Shown one piece after another: positions 1 through 5,387 of a stretch of DNA of 7,569 nucleotides (within the stretch, counting starts at the first letter, position 1; every line of letters starts with the position of its first letter). The DNA lies in NCBI GenBank assembly GCA_029881775.1, contig JAOULY010000084.1, forward strand, positions 1-7,569. The letters are read 5' to 3'. The stretch is from Gammaproteobacteria bacterium (lineage in GTDB: Bacteria; Pseudomonadota; Gammaproteobacteria; UBA9214). Below the pieces are notes generated by a model. It saw nothing but the letters and a program-made list of their open reading frames with translations. It made no database searches and was not told the DNA's origin. The translations under genes and the position numbers were made by a program.

Positions 1-1048
1 GTATTGTGCCGGGCATTTTTCACTCGCCGTTGACGATACGCGCATCGGCCTGGCGATCGGGCTGGGCCTGATAGCGCTTGGCGCCGGCGGTATCAAGCCG
101 TGCGTATCGGCACACCTGGGCGACCAGTTCGGTGCCACCAGCCAGCGACTGCTCGGGCGTGCGTTCGCCTGGTTCTACTTCGCCATCAATCTCGGCGCGT
201 TCATTTCCACGCTGGCCACGCCCTGGTTGCTGAAGCACCACGGTGCGGCCGTCGCCTTTGCCGTGCCGGGTGTGTTGATGTTGCTGGCAACGCTGATATT
301 CCGGGCCGGCCGCCACCGGTTTGTGCATATACCGCCCGGCGGCCGCGCATTTGTACGCGAGGCGCTGGGCCGGGTCGGACTGGCTGCGCTGGGCCGCCTG
401 TCGGTGCTGTACCTGTTCGTCGCGGTGTTCTGGGCCTTGTTCGACCAGACGGCGTCATCATGGGTGCTGCAGGCACAGCACATGGACCGGGTATTGTTCG
501 GTGTGGAAGTGTTGCCGGCCCAGGTGCAGGCGGCCAACCCCCTGCTGGTGATGCTGCTGATCCCGCTATTCGCCTATCGGCTGTACCCGGCCATCGACCG
601 GGTGTTTGCACTGACGCCACTGCGCAAGATCGGCGCAGGCCTGTTCATGACAGCCGTTGCCTTTTCTATCCCGACGCTGGTGCAGGTTTCCATCGACAAT
701 GGCGGTACACCGTCCATCGGCTGGCAGCTGCTGGCTTACGTGGTGCTGACGTCCGCTGAAGTGATGGTGTCGATTACCTGTCTCGAGTTTTCCTACACGC
801 AGGCGCCACGCGCAATGAAGTCGTTCGTGATGGCCTTCTTTATGCTGTCGATTTCCCTCGGCAACCTGTTTACCAGTGCAGTCAACTTTTTTATCAACAA
901 CCCGGATGGCAGCAGCCGGCTGGCCGGTGCCGACTACTTCCTGTTTTTCACGCTGCTGATGCTGGCGACGGCACTGTTGTTCGTGTTCATGGCGCGTTTC
1001 TATTCAGGACGGACCTGGTTGCACGAGGAGCAGCCGGCGAATGTGTGA
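1..1048 (+). CDS. POT/PTR2 family proton-dependent peptide transporter, C-terminal part (5' truncated by window edge)
   Basis: This is an inner-membrane, proton-coupled importer of di- and tripeptides (POT/PTR2 branch of the MFS). The reading frame is open from base 2, giving 348 visible residues. About 100 N-terminal residues, including the ExxERFxxY motif of helix 1, lie outside the window. Near the start is GLGLIALGAGGIKPCVSAHL followed by GDQF, a typical POT loop and helix. FAWFYFAINLGAF follows and fits the PTR2 family signature around FYxxINxG. FWALFDQTASSW is the helix-7 motif of the family (usually FWxxFxQxGSSW), and QAANPLLVMLLIPLFAYRLYP is the usual NPxxVxxxxPxxxxxxYP stretch. Further hydrophobic segments follow up to ARFYSGRTW. 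The stop at 1046-1048 supplies part of the ribosome-binding site of the next gene, so the two are probably cotranscribed. The family is near certain, but the exact peptide specificity is not readable. Confidence 0.95.
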   Translation, partial: YCAGHFSLAVDDTRIGLAIGLGLIALGAGGIKPCVSAHLGDQFGATSQRLLGRAFAWFYFAINLGAFISTLATPWLLKHHGAAVAFAVPGVLMLLATLIFRAGRHRFVHIPPGGRAFVREALGRVGLAALGRLSVLYLFVAVFWALFDQTASSWVLQAQHMDRVLFGVEVLPAQVQAANPLLVMLLIPLFAYRLYPAIDRVFALTPLRKIGAGLFMTAVAFSIPTLVQVSIDNGGTPSIGWQLLAYVVLTSAEVMVSITCLEFSYTQAPRAMKSFVMAFFMLSISLGNLFTSAVNFFINNPDGSSRLAGADYFLFFTLLMLATALLFVFMARFYSGRTWLHEEQPANV

Positions 1049-1057
1049 GGGCATGAC

Positions 1058-2167
1058 ATGAGGGTGCTGTTGCTGTCTGCCTACGATGCACACAGCCATC
1101 GCCGCTGGCGCCGCGGTCTGGTGGCGGCGTTCCCCGACTGGGACTGGACCGTGCTGGCGCTGCCGGCGCGCCATTTCAACTGGCGCGTGCGCGGCAACAG
1201 CCTGAGCTGGGCGTTTTCCGAACGGCACACGCTCGAGCAGGACTACGATGTCATCATTGCCACCTCGATGACCGATCTTTCTGCGCTGAAGGGCCTGGTA
1301 CCGGCGCTGGCAGCCATTCCGTCGCTGGTGTATTGCCATGAGAACCAGTTTGACTATCCGCAGCAGCCGGACGGCACGCAGTTTATCGAACCGAAAATGA
1401 CCAGCCTGTACACCATGCTGGCGGCCGACCGTGTGCTGTTCAACAGCGAACACAATCGCGCCGGCCTGCTAGCGGGTGCCGGGGCCCTGCTCAGGCAAAT
1501 GCCGGATGCCGTGCCGCCGGGCATTATCGATCAGCTGGCCGACAGGTCGGGCGTGCTGCCGGTGCCGCTGGAGGCGACATGGTATGAACCGGCGCGTGCG
1601 CCCGGCCGTGTTTTCACGCTGGTGTGGAATCATCGCTGGGAATTCGACAAGGCGCCGGAGCGCCTGTTTGCCGCGCTGCTGAAACTGAAGGCGGCGGGCG
1701 TTGAATTCCGCGTGCATGTCATCGGCCAGCAGTTTCGCCGGCAACCGGCCACGTTTGCCGATCATTTTCAGGCGCTCGCGCCTTATATCGGTCAGTGGGG
1801 CTACGTGCAGGACGCGGCGGCGTATCGCCGGCTGCTGCATGAGTCCCACGTGGTGCTGTCGACCGCGCTGCATGAATTCCAGGGGCTGGCGGTACTGGAG
1901 GCGACGGCCTGCGGCTGTTTCCCGCTGGTGCCGGACCGCCTGTCATACCCGGAGCTGTTGCCGGCGGCCTGCCGTTACCCGTCTTACCCGGACGACCCGG
2001 CGCGCGAGAGCGAGGCACTTGCCGATGCCCTGCTGGCGTTGCATGGGCAGTTTCAAAGGCAGGCGCTGCCCGCGGCGCCGGACCTGTCGTCACTGTGCTG
2101 GGCGGAATTGGGACGAACCTATCGGGCTGCAGTGGAGTCTGTAGTGAATAGAGGGATCAATACATGA
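1058..2167 (+). CDS. GT4-fold glycosyltransferase of the tRNA-queuosine alpha-mannosyltransferase type (QTMAN/GTDC1-like, DUF3524 N-terminus)
   Basis: The 369-residue cytoplasmic protein resembles animal GTDC1/QTMAN, which transfers mannose from GDP-mannose to queuosine-34 of tRNA-Asp. The N-terminal domain starts MRVLLLSAYDAHSHRRW, and the family has a similar S/EAF-GGSH or SAYDA-SH opening. ALPARHFNWRVRGNSL (34-49) matches the family's LPAKKWHWRARTSAL-like stretch. CHENQFDYP (93-101) corresponds to FHENQxxYP and LFNSEHN (127-133) to VFNSxxN. The C-terminal half has WNHRWEFDK (190-198) and the GT4 EX7E donor motif, E273-FQGLAVL-E281, in HEFQGLAVLEA. Length is about normal for a bacterial member; human GTDC1 is longer. 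GAGGG at 1047-1051 lies 6 bases before the ATG and overlaps the stop of the transporter gene. The family call is strong. The bacterial acceptor (Q-tRNA or something else) is an inference, because no queuosine genes are visible. Confidence 0.85.
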   Translation: MRVLLLSAYDAHSHRRWRRGLVAAFPDWDWTVLALPARHFNWRVRGNSLSWAFSERHTLEQDYDVIIATSMTDLSALKGLVPALAAIPSLVYCHENQFDYPQQPDGTQFIEPKMTSLYTMLAADRVLFNSEHNRAGLLAGAGALLRQMPDAVPPGIIDQLADRSGVLPVPLEATWYEPARAPGRVFTLVWNHRWEFDKAPERLFAALLKLKAAGVEFRVHVIGQQFRRQPATFADHFQALAPYIGQWGYVQDAAAYRRLLHESHVVLSTALHEFQGLAVLEATACGCFPLVPDRLSYPELLPAACRYPSYPDDPARESEALADALLALHGQFQRQALPAAPDLSSLCWAELGRTYRAAVESVVNRGINT

Positions 2168-2181
2168 GGCACCCGGACTAA
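2164..2181 (+). other. possible 5-codon coupling ORF between glycosyltransferase and hydrolase genes
   Basis: ATG at 2164 overlaps the glycosyltransferase TGA as ATGA and reads MRHPD before TAA. The hydrolase ATG follows two bases after that stop. The hydrolase has no close Shine-Dalgarno: the nearest GAGG, at 2166-2169, is 14 bases from its start. Ribosomes re-initiating on this mini-ORF could therefore hand over to the hydrolase start. This is inferred from arrangement only, and such short frames arise easily by chance. Confidence 0.25.
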
Positions 2182-2183
2182 TT

Positions 2184-3062
2184 ATGGCGCGCAAGGAGCA
2201 GTTGCATGGAAATCGCGACGCGGCCCGACCGGTGCCGTTCAGTCTGCGCATGATGCGTTTTATGTTTGGCCGGGTGGGCGCTGTGTTTCCGCGCCTGATG
2301 GGGCGCCGGGCATTTGACCTGTGGTTTCGTACCCGTCGCTTCCCGGAATCGGCGGCCGGCAAGCGCGCAGCGCGCGAAGCGGACCGCGAGATCCTGTTGG
2401 TTAACAATGTCCCGGTAGTCATTTACCGCTGGGGGAATGAAGGTCCCCGTGTCTTGTTTGTGCATGGCTGGTCCGGACGGGGCAGCCAGGTGGCGGCGTT
2501 CGTGGCGCCGTTACTGGAGGCGGGCTACCAGGTTATATCGCTGGATTTGCCTGGTCATGGTGAGACGCCCGGTAACAGTACCAGCATAATCGAGTGCGCA
2601 GCGGTCATCCGCGAGCTCGACAGACACTTCGGGCCCCTGCATGCGGCGATTACGCATTCCTTCGGTGGGCCGGTCCTGTCCTACGCGCTGAAGCACGGCC
2701 TGCTGTTGAATCGTGCAGTTATTATCAGTTCGCCCTCGGATGTCGAATTCCTGGTGGAGAGTTTCTCGAACACGCTCGCCATGCATCCCGATGTGGTTGA
2801 CGACATGTGGCGGCGTCTGGCGTTGCGTTTCGGTGAGGACTACAGTGAGCTGACTTCCACGGTCAATCTTATCGGTGAGCTTGACGTGCCGGCGCTGGTT
2901 ATTCACGACGAGCAGGATACCAGTGTCCCGGTGGAGCAGGGCCAGCGCATTGCGGCAACCTGGCCGAATGCCCTGTTCATGAAGACCAGCGGGCTGGGCC
3001 ATGGGCGCATTCTGCGCGATAGCGAGGTGGTAAAGGCTGCTGTCGACTTTATTTCGAAGTAG
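2184..3062 (+). CDS. alpha/beta hydrolase fold protein (serine hydrolase, substrate unknown)
   Basis: The 292-residue protein is a probable cytoplasmic esterase-like serine hydrolase. Residues 1-70 form a basic extension without an obvious signal peptide (FSLRMMRFMFGRVGAVF). The fold then starts with VPVVIYRWGNEGPRVLFVHG; H94-G95-W96 is the oxyanion HGW and D121-LPGHG follows. The nucleophile elbow is ITHSFGG with Ser159. Its first position is Thr rather than the usual Gly of GxSxG, a tolerated small-residue variant. The acid is probably Asp245 in HDEQDTSVP and the catalytic His is His273 in GLGHGRI, so the triad is complete. ATG 2184 is the first possible start after an in-frame TGA at 2145; no ATG, GTG or TTG lies between. 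It sits 16 bases after the glycosyltransferase stop and 34 bases before the SixA start. Substrate is unknown; related proteins are usually annotated only as alpha/beta hydrolase. Confidence 0.9.
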   Translation: MARKEQLHGNRDAARPVPFSLRMMRFMFGRVGAVFPRLMGRRAFDLWFRTRRFPESAAGKRAAREADREILLVNNVPVVIYRWGNEGPRVLFVHGWSGRGSQVAAFVAPLLEAGYQVISLDLPGHGETPGNSTSIIECAAVIRELDRHFGPLHAAITHSFGGPVLSYALKHGLLLNRAVIISSPSDVEFLVESFSNTLAMHPDVVDDMWRRLALRFGEDYSELTSTVNLIGELDVPALVIHDEQDTSVPVEQGQRIAATWPNALFMKTSGLGHGRILRDSEVVKAAVDFISK

Positions 3063-3096
3063 ACTGTCATTGTTCCCTTTGCACGGTAAAGCAGAT

Positions 3097-3576
3097 ATGC
3101 GATTACTCCTGGCGCAACACGGGCAGGCGGTTGACAAGCAGGATGACCCGGCACGACCGCTCAGCGCGGCGGGCATCAGTGATGTGCAGCATATTGCACG
3201 GCAACTCGGTAATGGCGGTGTGCGGGTTGCGCGCGTGTGGCACAGCGGCAAATTGCGTGCGGAGCAAACGGCGGCATTGCTGGCAAAGCAGGTGTTGCGC
3301 GGCGGCAAGCCGGAGGCGACGGACGGGATTGCGCCGAATGATTCGGTGGACGAGTTCGTTGCCGATGTCGATGTCTGGCAGGAAGACACGCTGGTGGTCG
3401 GGCATTTGCCGTTCATGGCGCGGCTGGTTGCACGCCTCGTGACAGGCGACATGGAACACGACTGTGTCAGCTATACACCGGGAACCGTGGTTTGCCTTGA
3501 ACGCGTGGCGGCCGATCGCTGGGTGCTGGTGTGGATGTTGCGCCCCGGCTTGCAGCACGGCGGGACGCCGGCATGA
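3097..3576 (+). CDS. sixA: SixA-type phosphohistidine phosphatase (histidine phosphatase superfamily)
   Basis: The 159-residue cytoplasmic protein belongs to the branch-2-like, short SixA group of histidine phosphatases. In E. coli, SixA removes phosphate from phosphohistidine in phosphorelay proteins (the nitrogen PTS protein NPr and the ArcB HPt domain). The protein begins MRLLLAQHGQA, so the usual RHG motif is QHG with His8 as the probable phospho-acceptor. ARPLSAAG (19-26) matches the SixA RPLTxxG motif, LRAEQTA (53-59) supplies the conserved Arg54, and VGHLPFMARLVARL (101-114) has the second catalytic His103. The length matches E. coli SixA (161 residues). ATG 3097 is chosen because the family alignment starts at MRLLL; a TTG at 3070 would add nine unsupported residues. 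The ribosome-binding site is weak, suggesting coupling to the upstream hydrolase. The target phosphoprotein is not identifiable here. Confidence 0.88.
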   Translation: MRLLLAQHGQAVDKQDDPARPLSAAGISDVQHIARQLGNGGVRVARVWHSGKLRAEQTAALLAKQVLRGGKPEATDGIAPNDSVDEFVADVDVWQEDTLVVGHLPFMARLVARLVTGDMEHDCVSYTPGTVVCLERVAADRWVLVWMLRPGLQHGGTPA

Positions 3577-3818
3577 GCCTGCGCGGGATCGTCCCGCCAG
3601 ACCCGCAAACCAATGTGTCGCAGGAACGCTTCGCGGTTATCTTTACGCCGCGGACCAGTCGCAAACGCTATCCGGCCGGTTGTGTCGAAATATTCAACAC
3701 ACTGGAAGAGACGCTGGCCGCCGCCGATCCGGACAACAAGCGCCACGCGGCCCGCGTTGTTGGTCCGTCAAAATCCTCGGAAGGACAGTTTATTTATTAC
3801 CTGTTGAAGTGGTTGTAG
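3573..3818 (+). CDS. conserved-looking 81-residue protein of unknown function, overlapping sixA
   Basis: I do not recognise the family. The ATG overlaps the SixA stop as ATGA, the classical translational coupling arrangement, and GGGA at 3562-3565 lies 7 bases upstream. The product is soluble, has no signal peptide, and contains no obvious metal or nucleotide motif. It opens MSLRGIVPPDPQTNVSQERF, followed by a likely beta-strand pair (FAVIFTP, GCVEIFNT), an acidic helix (LEETLAAADPDN), a basic stretch (KRHAARVVGPSKSSEG) and an aromatic end, FIYYLLKWL. This order of AVIF strand, basic stretch and amphipathic helix looks like a folded domain rather than a random frame. It is last in the plus-strand run. 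An upstream in-frame start at 3531 would overlap SixA by 46 bases and is less likely. Confidence 0.7.
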   Translation: MSLRGIVPPDPQTNVSQERFAVIFTPRTSRKRYPAGCVEIFNTLEETLAAADPDNKRHAARVVGPSKSSEGQFIYYLLKWL

Positions 3819-3895
3819 GGCCTGGTTCCGGTAAAGTGCGGAAGTATGTGGCCGGGTATGCCACAGTAATCTGCCAGGCGTTGTAATGCATTCAT

Positions 3896-3923
3896 GAGAT
3901 TGCTTCGCTTTGCTCACAATGAA
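3896..3923. repeat. degraded dispersed repeat of the ATTGCTTCGCT...CAAT type
   Basis: Positions 3899-3920 begin ATTGCTTCGCTTTGCTCA and end CAAT, preceded by GAG and followed by GAA. This closely resembles a short dispersed element common in proteobacterial intergenic DNA, typically written with ATTGC, GAAGC and GCTTCGC cores and ATTG/CAAT ends. The call comes from remembered pattern. Copy number in this genome cannot be judged from one window. Confidence 0.45.
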
Positions 3924-3964
3924 GGGGTTGCCTGAATAACTCAGGAGTGCCCGAAACCCAATGA

Positions 3965-3975
3965 ACCGTCATTCC
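3965..3975 (-). repeat. inverted partner of the ATTCCC repeat end
   Basis: The 11 bases ACCGTCATTCC are the exact reverse complement of GGAATGACGGT at 4117-4127. After them comes TGCACTATCCAGG, which resembles a shortened version of the opposite arm (TCCAG is shared). It therefore looks like a second, decayed copy of the same element in the other orientation, about 140 bases away. Confidence 0.5.
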
Positions 3976-4023
3976 TGCACTATCCAGGGCAGTAAAAAAT
4001 AAATGAAGGCGTAGGAGGTATTA

Positions 4024-4071
4024 ATGGACACCCTTCGTGTAATGAGTAACCGTAGCCTGGCGGTGGAGTAG
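4024..4071 (+). CDS. possible 15-residue peptide ORF with strong Shine-Dalgarno
   Basis: ATG 4024 is preceded by AGGAGGT at 4013-4019, only 4 bases upstream, which is among the best ribosome-binding sites in the window. The frame encodes MDTLRVMSNRSLAVE and stops with TAG. The peptide has no membrane segment or known motif. It lies among repeat remnants between convergent genes, so the site may be a coincidence or a relic of a lost gene. I would not treat it as a gene without expression evidence. Confidence 0.2.
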   Translation: MDTLRVMSNRSLAVE

Positions 4072-4101
4072 AAGATAGTTCAGTAGCGCTCCATGGGCTG
4101 G

Positions 4102-4121
4102 ATTCCCGCCTGCGCGGGAAT
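4102..4121. repeat. dRS3-like palindromic repeat (ATTCCC-N8-GGGAAT)
   Basis: ATTCCCGC (4102-4109) and GCGGGAAT (4114-4121) form a perfect 8-bp stem around CTGC. The flanks CTGG before and GACGG after are also those usually seen with this element. The ATTCCC-N8-GGGAAT form is that of neisserial dRS3, and very similar units are scattered through many proteobacterial genomes. Placed between two convergent genes, the hairpin could also slow polymerase or protect 3' ends, but there is no T tract. Confidence 0.7.
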
Positions 4122-4187
4122 GACGGTAGTTGATGGTGTGTGATGCGTTTTGCCTGATAGCCTGGTTAAAATAAACAGAAGCGTGTT

Positions 4188-4706
4188 TTACCTGGCCAAA
4201 CCCCGCAGGAATTCAACGTAGGCGGGCTTTTCCCATTCCCGTCCGCCGAGTACCTGGTAACGGATACGTCCCCCGGGATCGACCAGGTAGGTGGAGGGCA
4301 GGCCGCGTGGTTGCCAGGCTTGCGTGACCAGCCCGTCCGTGTCCAGCAGCGGTACCAGGTCGGGTGCAACAATACCGAGGAAGGTGAATACCTCGTCTTC
4401 GGTTTCCGCGGTGTTGACCAGGACGACTTCGATATCTGTTCCTTCGATCAACGGCAGCATCTTCTGGATGCTGGGCATTTCGCGTCGACACGGACCACAC
4501 CAGCTCGCCCAGAAGTGCACGAAGCGCCAGTGTCCGCCGCTGTCGGCAAGGTCATAGGCCACACCGTCCAGGTTATCCAGTTGCAGTGGCGGTGCCTCAA
4601 TGCCGGCGACCGGCATCACCCCCGCCGGTAGTTCACCGGCGGGCAACTGCACTGCCAGGCATAACAGCAGCAGGCCGGCGCAGCTCGATACGAATCTTGC
4701 AGTCAC
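4188..4706 (-). CDS. TlpA-like periplasmic thioredoxin-fold thiol-disulfide oxidoreductase
   Basis: The 172-residue protein is exported and probably acts on disulfides in the periplasm (TlpA/ResA/DsbE group). Residues 1-24 form a signal peptide: MTARF, a hydrophobic core (AGLLLLCLAVQL), then PAGE. The thioredoxin domain runs from about 36 to 172. FVHFWASWCGPCRREMPS carries the CGPC active site (Cys70, Cys73), VVLVNTAE is the next strand, and GLPSTYLVD has the cis-Pro (Pro137). DPGGRIRYQVLG completes the fold. GTG 4706 is chosen because it overlaps the upstream stop as GTGA, has GAGG at 4717-4720 ten bases before it, and gives a normal signal peptide. A GTG at 4730 would add MPARGRSR and a 28-base overlap. 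The upstream gene encodes an exported protein with two cysteines, a plausible substrate. Whether it is a reductase or an oxidase cannot be told from the sequence. Confidence 0.88.
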   Translation of the reverse strand: MTARFVSSCAGLLLLCLAVQLPAGELPAGVMPVAGIEAPPLQLDNLDGVAYDLADSGGHWRFVHFWASWCGPCRREMPSIQKMLPLIEGTDIEVVLVNTAETEDEVFTFLGIVAPDLVPLLDTDGLVTQAWQPRGLPSTYLVDPGGRIRYQVLGGREWEKPAYVEFLRGLAR

Positions 4707-5290
4707 TCGGCTTCGACCTCTTGCAGGCACTCGACGTCCCGGAATTCCAGCGTGATCGGTTTACCCTGCCGGTCGGCTCCGGTCGGCAGATTCAGTGTCA
4801 TGTCGAAGCGCTCCGTGTTGCCCGGAAAAACGAGATTGCCGCCGACCGGTTCGTCCGGCTGCAGGTCACGCAACGCCGGTAGTTGTGTCCAGCCGAAGGT
4901 TGACCGGCTTGCCTGGCGCAGCTTGATGCTGTCCCACTGGCTGTCCCAGTAACTGCGGTCAAACCGTTCCAGCGGCTTGCCCTTGCTGGTAAATGTCCAC
5001 AGCGCGGTGTCCAGCCAGATAACGTCATGGCCGCGGTTTTCCATGTGTACGGTAACGAAGCAGCTTGCTTTAATCCGTTCGATGGCCGCCCCGGGGAAGC
5101 CGCGCGCCTCGTAGAACGCGGCCATTTGTTCCGGTGTACGCTGGCGCAGCACGACCAGCAGGTCTTCGCGCTCGATGAAGGGGCCGGGGTAGGGTTTGTC
5201 TATGCCAAACGCGGGCATCATGATGAGGCAACATGCCAGCAGAACCGGCAGTCGAAGCCATGCAAATGAATAAATTCCTGTTGGTCGCAT
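4703..5290 (-). CDS. exported protein of unknown function with two cysteines, cotranslated with TlpA-like gene
   Basis: I do not recognise the family. The 195-residue product has a clear signal peptide: MRPTGIYSFAWLR, a hydrophobic core (LPVLLACCLIMMP), then AFG before IDKPYPG. Cleavage after Gly29 is likely. LLAC resembles a lipobox, but the hydrophobic residues after that Cys argue against a lipoprotein. The mature part is rich in short beta strands and aromatic residues (CFVTVHMENRGHDVIWLDTA, LWTFTSKGKPLERF, GGNLVFPGNTERFDMTLNL), which suggests a beta-sandwich domain. It contains exactly two cysteines, Cys77 and Cys188, so a single disulfide is possible. ATG 5290 is the only reasonable start because TAA lies just upstream in frame; the ribosome-binding site is poor. 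Its last codons encode the Shine-Dalgarno and start of the TlpA-like gene, so the pair is coupled. It is transcribed away from the gene starting at 5388. Confidence 0.8.
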   Translation of the reverse strand: MRPTGIYSFAWLRLPVLLACCLIMMPAFGIDKPYPGPFIEREDLLVVLRQRTPEQMAAFYEARGFPGAAIERIKASCFVTVHMENRGHDVIWLDTALWTFTSKGKPLERFDRSYWDSQWDSIKLRQASRSTFGWTQLPALRDLQPDEPVGGNLVFPGNTERFDMTLNLPTGADRQGKPITLEFRDVECLQEVEAE

Positions 5291-5338
5291 ACCCTGGTGA
5301 GACTGTTATATATTGAATACGTTCCGAGTGTGACCAGT

Positions 5339-5366
5339 TTGCACCCGCAGGGCAAGTGTATGTAAA
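5339..5366 (+). promoter_or_regulatory. possible sigma-70-type promoter for the GlcG/HbpS-like gene
   Basis: TTGCAC at 5339-5344 and TGTAAA at 5361-5366 are separated by 16 bases. Each matches the consensus hexamer at four positions. They lie 21 bases before the start codon, in the 97-base gap between divergent genes. This is the best candidate in that gap, but the -10 is weak. A TATATA stretch at 5317-5323 could instead serve the minus-strand gene. Confidence 0.25.
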
Positions 5367-5387
5367 GGCTATGTATGGAGGTGTTAT

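Larger units (their letters stand above)
3819..4187. other. convergent intergenic region, 369 bases, with repeat remnants
   Basis: No recognisable protein gene or structured RNA family is seen here. The stretch contains GTGGC(7 nt)GCCAC at 3848-3864, CCTGA(5 nt)TCAGG at 3931-3945, and the repeat elements and one short ORF listed separately. Base composition is visibly more AT-rich than the flanking genes. None of the hairpins is followed by a clear run of T, so I cannot assign a rho-independent terminator to either converging transcription unit. Confidence 0.6.

Noticed and set aside
100..759. 219-codon plus-strand frame inside the transporter gene
   Set aside because: It is Arg/Pro/Gly-rich and lies in another frame of the clearly recognised POT gene, which has the expected membrane pattern.
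3070..3096. TTG at 3070 as the SixA start
   Set aside because: It has no ribosome-binding site and would add nine residues before the family's usual opening MRLLL.
2511..3452. 313-codon open frame on the minus strand across the hydrolase and SixA genes
   Set aside because: It is antisense to two genes with complete catalytic motifs, spans their junction, and its translation is low-complexity without recognisable motifs. High GC makes such long shadow frames common.
4102..4121. Neisserial dRS3 phage integration site
   Set aside because: The ATTCCC-N8-GGGAAT form matches, but similar units are widespread in proteobacteria, and no integrase or phage sequence is present in the window.
5230..5290. 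Lipoprotein signal in the exported two-cysteine protein
   Set aside because: LLAC resembles a lipobox, but the Cys lies inside the hydrophobic core and is followed by another Cys and hydrophobic residues, then an AFG site suited to signal peptidase I.
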